Positions 9,777 through 19,000 of a stretch of DNA of 64,000 nucleotides are shown here, piece after piece. Position numbers and translations under genes: made by a program. The DNA comes from Okeania sp. SIO2C9. Its GTDB lineage: Bacteria > Cyanobacteriota > Cyanobacteriia > Cyanobacteriales > Microcoleaceae. The notes under the pieces were generated by a model. It worked only from the letters and a program-made list of their open reading frames with translations. It was not told the DNA's origin and did not search any database. The stretch spans positions 24,341 through 88,340 of the forward strand of contig NZ_JAAHGO010000037.1 of NCBI RefSeq assembly GCF_010672455.1, in the 5' to 3' direction. Position 1 is the first letter of the stretch. Each line of letters opens with the position of its first letter.

Positions 9777-10140
9777 AGCCTCCACCATCTCAGAATAGAA
9801 AGCTTTCATATCTGACTGAGAAATAATATTATTCGATGGTTGAGCAGGTTCTAAATCTTTTCTTGTTCTGGTTTCAGCGATCGCTACTGATAACTGATAA
9901 CTGAAATGGTGGAATATCCCGATAATTGTAAGGTTTATATTCATTCCAAACATCACGAATAATAGGTCCAGAAACCCAAGCTTCAATATCTTGAAAAAAC
10001 AGTGGTTTATTTCTAAATACTAAACTCCAAGCTTGTGCGTAATATACAAGTTTTTGTAGTTTAAAAGGAGAGATTGTATCCCCTGCTTCTCTGTCAATAC
10101 GACATAAAAAATAGCGAGCTATATCAAGGGAATTTTTCAT
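9777..10140 (-). pseudogene. Panacea-domain (DUF4065) antitoxin, degraded copy
   Basis: The first ~77 codons are almost identical to the intact copy at 13411-13866 (FLCRIDREAGDTISPFKLQKLVYYAQAW and later YKPYNYRDIP). Then about 45 residues are missing, replaced by TGATAAC-type heptamers (9890-9905), and the last ~29 residues (RKDLEPAQPSNNIISQSDMKAFYSEMVEA) follow in another frame down to 9777. It begins 5 bp after the HEPN gene at 10146, so HEPN and Panacea were once adjacent in one operon. Confidence 0.88.
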
Positions 10141-10145
10141 AGGTT

Positions 10146-11228
10146 TTATTCTACTGAATCTTCAACTATTATATAAATTTTCAATCCTTTTTTAGCATCT
10201 ATATCAAACTTTAAACCAACTTCAGCTTCACTGGTTATTTCTATATTTTCATGGGAAATATCATTAATTTGAATACTCTCAATTTTAGCCAAGCGACAAT
10301 ATGAAGATGTTTCGCTGACTAAAAAAACATTTGTTTCTATAGACAAGCTACTATTATTAATTCTTGCTACTGCTGCCTTTGGCTTTTTAAACCATTCTGT
10401 AATTTCACCAATTTCTTTAGCTTTACCTGTGGAAGTTTGCTTTTGAATTATCTGATAAGTTACTAATTCTGCTAATGCTTGACATAAAGCCTTAATAAAA
10501 TCACCTAAATCTAGTAATTCTTGGGTTCCCAGAATCTCATCAACAACTCCGTGAGCTGCTTCATTTCTATAGGAAATTAATTGATTAAGTTCTCCTTCAA
10601 CAGCGTTTTTAAGTTCTTTTTCAGCAATGTTTTTATTTCCTCTAATTTCTTCTATAATATGGATTACTTTTCTGTGTTTTATTACCCATTTCCAGGTATT
10701 ACCTATTCCAGCATCAGTGAATAATTTTTCTAGTATATCTTTCCGTAAATTCTGGTCATGCAAAAGAAAAGCTTGTGGTAGTAATTCATAATTTTTATTT
10801 TCACCTGTTGTTCCATAAAATAGACCTATAATCACCTGGTTTTCAGATAGGTCTTTAAATCTATCTTTTTTAAATTCCAGCAATATACGCCCCACACCTT
10901 CTCGATGAGTATTTTGAATTTTCTCATCTAATTCTAAATAATTTTCTACTAGCTGTGGTAAATATTGTAGCCAAGTTGATATTAACTCTTCTACAAAACG
11001 TTCATAAATAGCATACAAACGGGTTACTACTGCACAATGTTCGTATAATTTCCACTGCTTTTCATTTGGAGTTCCTTTTAATAACTCAATAATTTCTTGA
11101 TTATCTTTTGATTGCTGTCTATTTACTATTCCCTTCTCTGCAATTTTTCTAAGTCTATTATTAGTTTGAATAATTGCTCGAATACTATTAATATTTACAT
11201 TGACAATTTCCAGGAGATTATCAAACAT
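10146..11228 (-). CDS. MAE_28990-like HEPN-domain protein (putative RNase effector)
   Basis: This 360-residue protein is mainly helical. LYEHCAVVTRLYAIYERFVEELI (about 61-83) and a later RNEAAHGVV (R221, H226) give the Rx4H catalytic motif of HEPN nucleases. I assign it to the MAE_28990/MAE_18760-type HEPN group by overall pattern, not by search. HEPN proteins of this type are inferred RNases in abortive-infection and toxin systems. The C-terminal ~90 residues form a separate beta-rich domain. It starts 6 bp after the DUF262 stop and is followed 5 bp later by a Panacea relic. A relic of its last ~15 codons also lies in front of the intact Panacea gene (13872-13920), so the association was duplicated. 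Confidence 0.8.
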   Translation of the reverse strand: MFDNLLEIVNVNINSIRAIIQTNNRLRKIAEKGIVNRQQSKDNQEIIELLKGTPNEKQWKLYEHCAVVTRLYAIYERFVEELISTWLQYLPQLVENYLELDEKIQNTHREGVGRILLEFKKDRFKDLSENQVIIGLFYGTTGENKNYELLPQAFLLHDQNLRKDILEKLFTDAGIGNTWKWVIKHRKVIHIIEEIRGNKNIAEKELKNAVEGELNQLISYRNEAAHGVVDEILGTQELLDLGDFIKALCQALAELVTYQIIQKQTSTGKAKEIGEITEWFKKPKAAVARINNSSLSIETNVFLVSETSSYCRLAKIESIQINDISHENIEITSEAEVGLKFDIDAKKGLKIYIIVEDSVE

Positions 11229-11234
11229 TCTGAA

Positions 11235-12398
11235 TTATTCTCCAATCACTCGTAAAAGCATATTGTCAAATAGTTCGATTCTTGTTTTAATATCAGCTTT
11301 TGTTTTTCCACCACCTGTGAAAAGACGTAATTTATCTTCTTCAAGTAATTTTTTTGTTTCTTCTATAACTCTATTTTTGTTAGAAATTAATAATTCTGCG
11401 TTTGATAAATGTTTACTTAATCCAACCATTACAGCATCATAATAAGCTTTATAAGAAACTTGCTTTTTGGCACCAAAAGGTTTAAATAAAGTTTTTTCAT
11501 AGAGTTGATTAGCTAACTCGATAGTTTCTAAAAAAATCTCTCTTAGCAATTCAATATCTTTATCGGAGAATTGGGTACTTTTTATCATATAAAAGTCTAG
11601 AAAATCTTCCATTTGACCGCGGAAATAATCTTTGTTTCTCAGAGCAAAAAAACGTAGCACTAATTCAGCATCTTCCATTTTTTTGTAGAGATTATTTTTT
11701 TCCAAGTCGGGGCTATCATTTTCTTTAGGTATTCCCCAAGCTTCAGCAAATATAGGATGACGCGATAATTCAAGCAATAGCTCATCAAATTTTCCATAAT
11801 ACAAACAATTTCTTACTTCCTGTTTACTTAAATCTACTCCCCCAGTATTAAAGCGTTCAAAGGTCTGCTGTTTTAAAAACATTGCTTCTTCAGGGTCAGC
11901 TGTTGACTCTGTAATAATTACAATAGTTGATATAGAACGACGGTCTATTCCTGCTCGAATTATTGGATTAAGTTCTTGATAAGTAAGCCCATTTAATTCT
12001 GACCAAAGTTCTAATCCTGTTAACTTTAATTTATTTTCATAAAAATCTTTAATAGCTGTAATTCTTTGTTGACCATCCATAACTTCATAGGAATTATAAG
12101 TTTGCTCATAAAGAATAATTGGAGGTATGGGAATATTAACAAGAAATGATTCAATTAAACGAGATTGCTTTTGTTTATCCCAACGGCTTCTTCTTTGATA
12201 AAATGGTTGTATATTCATATAGCCAGGCTTTTTTAATGCCTCGACAAAACTTGGTAGTTTTTCTCTGTTAACTTCAGTAAGTATTCTTTTTTCTCTAGAA
12301 TGATACTTGGCAACAATATCAGTTGTAGGCTTGCCGTTTTTTGTTTTTGCTGTAGCTTTTTCTTGCCACATTTTTTGTTCAATTGGTAATAGTGACAT
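11235..12398 (-). CDS. DUF262-domain protein (ParB/Srx-like, GmrS-type)
   Basis: This 387-residue protein carries the DUF262 signature: IQPFYQRRSRWDKQKQSRLI (about 63-82), then IPIPPIILYE and YEVMDGQQRITAIKDFY with the DGQQR motif (108-112). DUF262 is the nucleotide-hydrolysing domain found in GmrSD-type modification-dependent restriction systems and other defence loci. No DUF1524 HNH domain follows; the C-terminal half is helical. It is the first gene of a tight operon with the HEPN gene (6-bp gap). I infer that DUF262 acts as sensor or NTPase and HEPN as effector. ATG 12398 has AAGGAAAAAAA just upstream. Confidence 0.85.
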   Translation of the reverse strand: MSLLPIEQKMWQEKATAKTKNGKPTTDIVAKYHSREKRILTEVNREKLPSFVEALKKPGYMNIQPFYQRRSRWDKQKQSRLIESFLVNIPIPPIILYEQTYNSYEVMDGQQRITAIKDFYENKLKLTGLELWSELNGLTYQELNPIIRAGIDRRSISTIVIITESTADPEEAMFLKQQTFERFNTGGVDLSKQEVRNCLYYGKFDELLLELSRHPIFAEAWGIPKENDSPDLEKNNLYKKMEDAELVLRFFALRNKDYFRGQMEDFLDFYMIKSTQFSDKDIELLREIFLETIELANQLYEKTLFKPFGAKKQVSYKAYYDAVMVGLSKHLSNAELLISNKNRVIEETKKLLEEDKLRLFTGGGKTKADIKTRIELFDNMLLRVIGE

Positions 12399-12464
12399 TT
12401 TTTTTCCTTAAATTTGAACTCTAATTTATGATTGTATAAGTATTTTTTTATTATGGTCAAAAGT

Positions 12465-12595
12465 TTAAAGTTTTGTTTTACCTTGTTTAAACTCGGCGAT
12501 TGCTTCGTCGGCAAGTTGGGCGAGTTGGTCTTGAGAATTAGCAAAATTTTCTGCCCATCTTTTTTCATCTTGCTTATTGTTAATGCTCAGGTATC
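12465..12595 (-). pseudogene. Antitoxin C-terminal relic
   Basis: One frame reads DEKRWAENFANSQDQLAQLADEAIAEF then KQGKTKL and TAA at 12465. This resembles the C-terminal half of small antitoxins common on cyanobacterial chromosomes (WAESFANSQDVLAxLADEAL type). The start and the N-terminal half are missing. Confidence 0.55.
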
Positions 12596-12606
12596 CTACT
12601 GGAGTC

Positions 12607-12657
12607 TTAAGCTGCAATAAGTACGCCAGAATCTATATAAGTTTTGGTGAGATTCAC
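12607..12657 (-). pseudogene. PIN toxin N-terminal relic
   Basis: GTG at 12657 opens VNLTKTYIDSGVLIAA and then a stop. This matches the start of the intact PIN gene (MNLIKTYIDSGVLIQAS) at 14397. It overlaps the preceding antitoxin relic by GTGA, the same coupling as in the intact pair. Confidence 0.8.
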
Positions 12658-12925
12658 TGCGTTTCACCCCGACTTTCTGATATTTCTTCTTCTATTTCAT
12701 CCCAAGTTAGTAACTTAGATTTCTCAGTCAGTGCTTGACAACGAATTTCCCATAATTTTTTACCCATATCTGTTTTAGGTTGATAAATATTTGCCTGGTT
12801 AATTTCCTGGTTTTGTCGATAAAGTTGTTCGACTAAATCTAATACTTATTGCTGTTTTTCTAATGGTAATTTACGCCATTTATCCAGTAACTTTTGTTCG
12901 CTATTCTTTAATTTTTATCCTGCTT
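12654..12925 (-). pseudogene. Antitoxin relic (DUF2281-like) paired with the PIN relic
   Basis: The frame reads EQKLLDKWRKLPLEKQQ, TAA at 12846, VLDLVEQLYRQNQEINQ, then PKTDMGKKLWEIRCQALTEK and SKLLTWDEIEEEISESRGETQ, ending at 12654. The first part fits small DUF2281-type antitoxins. The last ~40 residues are strongly similar to the C-terminus of the ApeA-like protein at 14394-15917. The in-frame TAA replaces what should be Glu (LPLEKQQEVLD). Confidence 0.78.
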
Positions 12926-12972
12926 TTTCTATTTTGAATATATGATAACCACGAATATTATTCCCATCTCAA

Positions 12973-13410
12973 TTATTCAGGGCAAACAGAATGGTCTCTA
13001 TCAAACCAAACTATATAGTAAACCCCATCTACCCGAAATCCAAAAATTCGCTTTTTTTCATCTATTCTCATTTCTGATAATTTAATGTCTTCCGGTATAT
13101 TTTTTGGTAAAGATGGATGACTACTAATTAATTTATAACCTGTTCCAACTAATGAACCAGGTTTTTTAGAACCATGAGTTTTTATCTGTGCCCAAGTATA
13201 TTTTTCTATTTTCTTTAATCCTTGAATTAAGTTATTAATTTCTGATGACTTCCAATCAGATAAAAGCCAATTATTTTCATCTGTGTATGTAAATCTAAAG
13301 CTAGGATTTTCATTGTCGGTACTACTTTCTAATGGTGGGGTTGCTTGAGCAGGAATTTGTCTTCCTTTATTTTTCCCTGAAGGTTTTTTTATTCTATTTT
13401 TTTTGCTCAA
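12973..13410 (-). CDS. Small partner of the Panacea antitoxin, candidate toxin
   Basis: This 145-residue protein has a basic, low-complexity N-terminus (MSKKNRIKKPSGKNKGRQIP), a central DENNWLLSDWKSSEINNLIQ and a C-terminal IFGFRVDGVYYIVWFDRDHSVCPE. I do not recognise a named family; the compact end with WFDRDHSVCP resembles small toxin-like proteins. The TTG start directly follows the Panacea stop codon (TAA then TTG), so translation is coupled. Panacea (DUF4065) domains are known as antitoxin domains that pair with many unrelated toxins, and this gene holds the partner position. The toxin role is inference. A decayed second copy occurs at 9651. Confidence 0.65.
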   Translation of the reverse strand: MSKKNRIKKPSGKNKGRQIPAQATPPLESSTDNENPSFRFTYTDENNWLLSDWKSSEINNLIQGLKKIEKYTWAQIKTHGSKKPGSLVGTGYKLISSHPSLPKNIPEDIKLSEMRIDEKKRIFGFRVDGVYYIVWFDRDHSVCPE

Positions 13411-13866
13411 TTAAGCCTCCACCATTAGAGAGTAGAAATATTTCATATCGTCTTGAGAAATAATATTATTCGATGGTTGAGCTGGTTCTAAATCTTTTCT
13501 GGCATTTAGCCAAGGAGTTTCTGAATGTGTTAATTCTTTTAGGTATCTAGCGCTTAATTCTCCATAAGTATTCCATACTTCCTCAAGAACTTCTATTTCA
13601 TCTTTTTCAAATTCTATTTCTAATTCGTCTGGTGCAGGAATATCCCGATAATTGTAAGGTTTATATTCATTCCAAACATCACGAATAATAGGTCCGGAAA
13701 CCCAGGCTTCAATATCTTGAAAAAACAGAGGTTTATTTCTAAATACTAAACTCCAAGCTTGTGCGTAATATACAAGTTTTTGTAGTTTTAGAGGAGAGAT
13801 TGTATCCCCTGCTTCTCTGTCAACACGACATAAAAAATAGCCAGCTATATCAAGGAAATTTTTCAT
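13411..13866 (-). CDS. Panacea-domain (DUF4065/SocA-like) antitoxin
   Basis: This 151-residue protein carries the Panacea pattern: ISPLKLQKLVYYAQAWSLVF (about 23-42), then a conserved WVSGPIIRDVWNEYK and the C-terminal LSARYLKELTHSETPW with final helices. The family includes SocA and other antitoxins that neutralise diverse toxins. It is directly fused in transcription to a 145-residue partner (no gap). Upstream sequence resembles the tail of the HEPN gene, so its ancestral neighbour order was HEPN-Panacea-partner. Confidence 0.88.
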   Translation of the reverse strand: MKNFLDIAGYFLCRVDREAGDTISPLKLQKLVYYAQAWSLVFRNKPLFFQDIEAWVSGPIIRDVWNEYKPYNYRDIPAPDELEIEFEKDEIEVLEEVWNTYGELSARYLKELTHSETPWLNARKDLEPAQPSNNIISQDDMKYFYSLMVEA

Positions 13867-13871
13867 AGGTT

Positions 13872-13920
13872 TTATTCTCTTGTATTTTTAACTATTATAA
13901 AAATTTTCAGTTCTTTTTTT
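13872..13920 (-). pseudogene. Tail relic of a HEPN gene upstream of Panacea
   Basis: Codons ending at TAA 13872 read KKELKIFIIVKNTRE, aligning with the last residues of the HEPN protein (KKGLKIYIIVEDSVE). The 5-bp-scale spacing to the Panacea ATG is kept as in the other copy. Confidence 0.75.
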
Positions 13921-13986
13921 TGTAAAAAACACAGTTGATTAAACAAATATATTTTAACTTAATGGCTATCTCGTAATTCATCACAA

Positions 13987-14397
13987 CTATTGATAAATTG
14001 AAGTTACCTTAATCTGAGTAACTCGGTGCATTGGTTTATTTGGTTTTTCTGTTGTGATTAATTCATCCGCATTGACAGAAATAGCAGCAGCAACATGAAG
14101 AGCATCTATTGCATTTATACCAAAATCAGAAGCTAATTTTTGAGCATATTCTACAATTTTTTCTAGTTCGTTTGCCCAGATAGTACAACCTGCAAAAAAA
14201 GTCTCATAAAAATTAACTTCAGCTAGTTGTTTATTATAAATTGCTTTGGGTAATACTTCTAATTTTACAAACGAGCTAGTGGCATATTCTCGTTGGGGGT
14301 CATCAAGAATTTCTTGTGCTTTTATTCCTATGGAGGTGTCACCTCTAGATGCTTGAATAAGTACGCCAGAATCTATATAAGTTTTGATAAGATTCAC
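13987..14397 (-). CDS. PIN-domain toxin (VapC-like)
   Basis: This 136-residue PIN domain has the expected acidic residues: D9 in TYIDSGVLI, E47 in FVKLEVLPK, D98 in INAIDALHVAAAI and an ADELITTEK end (D111/E117). VapC-type PIN proteins are Mg-dependent RNases that cleave tRNA or other RNAs and are held by a cognate antitoxin. The ATG overlaps the stop of the upstream ApeA-like gene by 4 bp (ATGA), the usual antitoxin-toxin coupling. No separate antitoxin gene exists; the antitoxin-like segment is the C-terminus of the upstream protein. Confidence 0.88.
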   Translation of the reverse strand: MNLIKTYIDSGVLIQASRGDTSIGIKAQEILDDPQREYATSSFVKLEVLPKAIYNKQLAEVNFYETFFAGCTIWANELEKIVEYAQKLASDFGINAIDALHVAAAISVNADELITTEKPNKPMHRVTQIKVTSIYQ

Positions 14398-15917
14398 AGT
14401 CTTTCACCCCGACTTTCGGCAATTTCTTTTTCTATTTCATCCTTAGTTAGTAATTTACGCTCGGAAGGTATCTGAAGACGAATTTCCTGTAATTTTTTAC
14501 CCATATCGGTTTTAGGTTCTATTGCTCTTTCTACTGCATTTTTATATCTATCATTTCTGTTAAGTAACTGGTGACATCGATCTGGAGTACAACCTAATTC
14601 TTTTAATAGGCAAGCTTGCAAAATGAAAGAAAGTGATTCTATTAACAAATATAGTTCTTTCGGTTGAGGAGCCTTTTTCTTTAAAGATTCATTGTAATGA
14701 GTGAAATAATTTCGAGCATTCTTAACTTTAGTAGCAAATGATTCTTTATCCTTAATTAATTGGTTGGTTATTTCTGGCATTAATTCAAACAAATCTATTA
14801 ATCTTTTTTTTAAACCAGGTTCATTACTAAACTGAAGTTTTTCTTTTAGCCATTTTTTATACTCATCAGGAACATTATCTAAAACTGCTTTCTGACGTTT
14901 TTCATGCTCATCATCTGACAAAATTTGGTTATTTATTCGACGACGATGATAAGATTCTGCAGCTTGAATAAGATTGAGAAATTGATTCTCTAAATATATA
15001 TCTGGCTTATACCTTACACTGAAAAATAAATTAAAAACACTATCTAGTTCTTCAAAAGAATTAAACCATTTTTGCAGAATTAAAGAAAAGTCACTCTGAA
15101 TATCAGAGACAGAGAAGAGCATCTCAGGTTCAACAAGTAATCTATCTGGTTTTTTTATTTCAGGATAATAGGTTTTATAAATAGCTTGTATAGGAATTTC
15201 GTCTAGACTATAACGGCTATTTACTATGTCTACATCACCGTGACGGGAATAAAATTCTAATTCAGTAATAGAGTTTGTTCTATCAGTTGCAAAAGTGAAA
15301 AAGTTATTTAGAGGATGTATGAATTTAGAACGAAAATCTGTAAATGAAAGTTCTTCATTAGTTTGAATAATTAATGATGCATATTGTTTAAAGTAAATAT
15401 TTATGAAATTTCTTTCGGAGTAGCCATAATTAAGAGAAAATTTTCCGTATGTTGTTGTTGCTTCAATTGTTTCAGGACGAGTGTATATAAATTTTAATTC
15501 TTTTTCTTTCTCCTGGTATGGTAATTCAGGTTCTTGTCTAATAACAGGTAAGTTAGCCCAGTCAGATAGACAACTATATTGTATTCTAGCTTTATTAAAC
15601 AATAGTTTGTCTGGGTTAGTAAAATGTCTACCAATCAAAGCAAGTTCTGAGGTATATTCTTGACTTGAAAAGCCTGGAAAACTTGTCTTTGAAGAATAAT
15701 TAGTACAACCACAAAGAGTAATAATATTTTCATGGACAACTCCTAAAAGAATTGGAACATTAATAGTTTTTTTCAGTAAAGAAAAATTATGAAGTGAACC
15801 TATGAGCCGAAGTTTAATTCCTTCATCATTTGTAAATGTAAGAGTACCAGCTATTTTTTTATCTGGCTCTGACGGCAACCACCAATATCCTGAATATTCT
15901 ATATTTTCCATTTTCAA
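14394..15917 (-). CDS. ApeA-like HEPN protein with a fused antitoxin-like C-terminal tail
   Basis: This 507-residue protein opens with GYWWLPSEPDKKIAGTLTF, the ApeA N-terminal beta-domain pattern. The C-terminal helical region holds KNARNYFTHYNES (R402, H407), the Rx4H motif of HEPN RNases. ApeA-type proteins are described as single-gene anti-phage abortive systems. Residues about 468-507 (PKTDMGKKLQEIRLQI, then LLTKDEIEKEIAESRGERL) are strongly similar to the C-terminus of a stand-alone PIN antitoxin relic at 12654-12780 and look foreign to ApeA. The gene overlaps the PIN toxin by 4 bp. I infer a fusion that makes the HEPN protein also the antitoxin or docking partner of PIN. Alternatively the tail is a recombination scar with no role. 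Confidence 0.8.
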   Translation of the reverse strand: MKMENIEYSGYWWLPSEPDKKIAGTLTFTNDEGIKLRLIGSLHNFSLLKKTINVPILLGVVHENIITLCGCTNYSSKTSFPGFSSQEYTSELALIGRHFTNPDKLLFNKARIQYSCLSDWANLPVIRQEPELPYQEKEKELKFIYTRPETIEATTTYGKFSLNYGYSERNFINIYFKQYASLIIQTNEELSFTDFRSKFIHPLNNFFTFATDRTNSITELEFYSRHGDVDIVNSRYSLDEIPIQAIYKTYYPEIKKPDRLLVEPEMLFSVSDIQSDFSLILQKWFNSFEELDSVFNLFFSVRYKPDIYLENQFLNLIQAAESYHRRRINNQILSDDEHEKRQKAVLDNVPDEYKKWLKEKLQFSNEPGLKKRLIDLFELMPEITNQLIKDKESFATKVKNARNYFTHYNESLKKKAPQPKELYLLIESLSFILQACLLKELGCTPDRCHQLLNRNDRYKNAVERAIEPKTDMGKKLQEIRLQIPSERKLLTKDEIEKEIAESRGERL

Positions 15918-16038
15918 ACCTCTAATTAATAAGTATTAGTAATACTCAAATTTTTAATACTATGCCCTGTTTTTTAATTTTGGGCATAGCTTAAATAATA
16001 ACATTTATTAGGGTACGCAAAACGCACCCTAAAAATAA

Positions 16039-19000
16039 CTACTTCACAACTAAGGTCGCTGTTGCCGATCGCCCAAATTCTTCGGGTGCATATTGTAATT
16101 TTGCTTCTGCTCCAGGCCATATAAATGTTCCGGGAGTAACAGACCTGACTAAATAATGTAAGCTATACACTCCTGGGTTTAAACGGTCTGCATAAGCTTC
16201 TACACGATCGCGATATATCTGTTGATATCCTATTTGCCAACTATCTGCTTTTGCCTTCACAGCAGAAGTGGCGGTTTGGAAACTGGTGTCAACTGCTTCT
16301 AAACCTGCTGGTAGTGGGTCACGAATAATTACATGGTCTACGGGACGGTCTGTTATAACCTCGATGCCAATATCAAAGACTTGCCCTGTACTGACATCTA
16401 ATGGTGACGCGACTTCCGATAAATCCATGCGTTGCAAAATTTCCTCTTCATTTGCCAGACGAATTTCTCGTGCTACTCGCAAACCTTTATACTTTCCTGG
16501 TTGGTTTCCTGGGAGGCGATAACTGTATTCGACTAAATAGTGCAATTTGCCTTCTCCAGATTTTTCCAATACTAAATCTGATTCTCCTTTTGGCAACCCA
16601 TCCATTGCTACATTCAAAGAGAGATTCGGATTTTCATAACCTTGAAAACGGGCAGCATCTAATTGTTGACCGGATAATTTTGCGGTGGCGACAAAATTCG
16701 GTGGAGCGGGTTGGGTGTTGCTATAAGTAACCAATGCTTTCAACGCTTCGGCGTTATCATAAGTTGTGCGCCAGGTGCCATCCCGTCGGAGGTTGAGCAG
16801 ACTTTGTAATAGTCGGTCTAATATTTCTGGTTTGGCGTCGCGGGTAATAAATAGTCGCAATGCTTGAGCTTGACTTGCGGTAGTAGAATTCATCCACCCC
16901 CAGGTTTGCGGTATATTCAATGTGGCACTACGTCCGGTTTCATAGACGCTTTCCTGAATTTCGTTATACATTTCTGCTGACTGTTTGCGCCATTTGGGGA
17001 AGGTGGATATATAGCGCGCTAGTTTTATTTGGTCTACCTGAGATAGTTTTTCCCGTTGTTGATAAATATCTGACAGGAAACTATTGCGGGTGTCGCCTAA
17101 TTCTGACAATGCCATCAAAACGTCTAAGCGCACTTGATTTTTACAGAGTTGTTCGCTGCAATATTCATCTTTGCCTGGGTTTGCCAAAATGTCGTTTAAG
17201 TAATTCCGCAGACTACTTACCATTTCCTCATTTACTAAATCTGGAAATGCTTTTTTGGCTTGGGCGATCGCTTCTGCTGCATAGGGTGTTAGATAAGGAT
17301 TGGATTTTTCCCATCCTGGATAATAACCAAAACCTCCGTCTGGCAGTTGCAACTTCTCTAATTTTTCTAATGCTTGTTTTGCCTGTTGTTCTGGGTTGAA
17401 GTCTACAAATGCTTGCTCGTATTTCTCTCCCAATATTTGGAGGTTAGAGGCGATCGCTAATTGACTGGCGGTAGGCTCTAAAAATGGTAATTGGTCTTTT
17501 TTCAACACTGCTTTTGCGGGGGCTGTAATTTCTGGTATTAATGTACTTGCTATGGAAATTTCTAGACCTCCCACATCTGGCATTACATTCTCTGTAATAT
17601 TTAGTGGAATTTGTATTTGAGAGTCAGTTGTGCCAGACTCTACTACCGTTTCACTTGCTGCCAAGGACTGCACGGGTAATGAAATTTCAAACCCATCTGT
17701 GTTGCGGTTATTCAGGTCAGTGGTAAATTGCACTTTTGCCTCACCTGCTTGTTTTGCTTCCATGGGGAAACGGTAAGCATTGGTACCTGAGTCTGTCCTG
17801 GTTTGAAAAATTTGGGTAGTTTGGGAATTTTCGGCAAATAAAATATTCTGACTAACTTCCCCATCTATTTTGAGATTTCCTTTTTTGCCAGTATTATTCG
17901 TAACTGTTACGCCACCCTCAAATTTATCGCCGATACGAGCAAACTGAGGCAACACCGGGTTTAACATTAATGGTTGAGTCGTCACAAAAGTTGCTTCCCC
18001 GTTGCCAAAATGCAAATTCCCATCTGTGGCAACAGTCATCACGCGCCAAGTTGTCAGATCGTCTGGCATTTTAAATGTCACCGTTGCCTTACCTTTATTA
18101 TCTGTAATTACAGAACCGTTGTAATAAGCTAAAGATTGAAAGTCTGTACGAATGCGGGTGCCAGATGCAGCAGATGATATTCCGCCGCCATAACCCCAAC
18201 CTTTTCTGAGAGCGGATGACATTGCCTCCATTTGTACTTCGGAACGGTTATCGTTGAAGGTGGTTGATATTGGTTGTTCAGCGTAAACGGTCTCGACTAA
18301 GTCTGGGGGACGATGACCGCTTAGTTGCAAGACCGCTTCATTTACAACCATTACTATAAACTGACCTTTAGTGGGTTGCCCTTGATTATTTTTAACTGCC
18401 AATTCCACAGTCTGCATGGTTCCCGGTTGTGCTTCCGGACGTTGGGGTGTGACTTCTACATTTAAGTATTTGTCTGCCAAATTAATTTTGAATGGAGTAA
18501 AACCAACTTTCATCAAATTTTCCACAGTTCCCGGTTCCACTTCTGCGAGTGGTTGACCTTGCCGCACTAATACTGCTTCTACCGCAGCGTTGGGTAACAT
18601 ATCTTCTGTCACCTGAAACTGAATTTCTGGCGCGCCACCTGTAACTTTGACGATTTTTTCATACAGTGGTTTGTCGCGGACAACGGCAAAATATAATTCC
18701 CCTTCTGGATAGGGTGACTGAATTAAAGCGGTTGCTGTTTCTCCTGGTTTGTAGGTGTCTTTGTCGAGTTTAATTTCCAGACGGTCTTCGTTACGACCTC
18801 CCCAATAAACGCGGTTTGCTCCGGTTGCCCAAATTTGAATATCGGTGCCAGTAATGTCATTTTCAGCATTGGCAAAATTAGCTCGGATGCGATAACTACC
18901 AGACTCTGGTGGGGTAAGGTTGACGGTTTTGGGTTTATTGCCACTTCTGACTTTCTCGCTCGCAACGGTTTTATATTCCACCTGATATTTAGGGTTGCGA

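Noticed and set aside
16920..17399. 159-residue plus-strand ORF opposite the alpha-2-macroglobulin gene
   Set aside because: Antisense shadow of the well-supported minus-strand gene; no family pattern.
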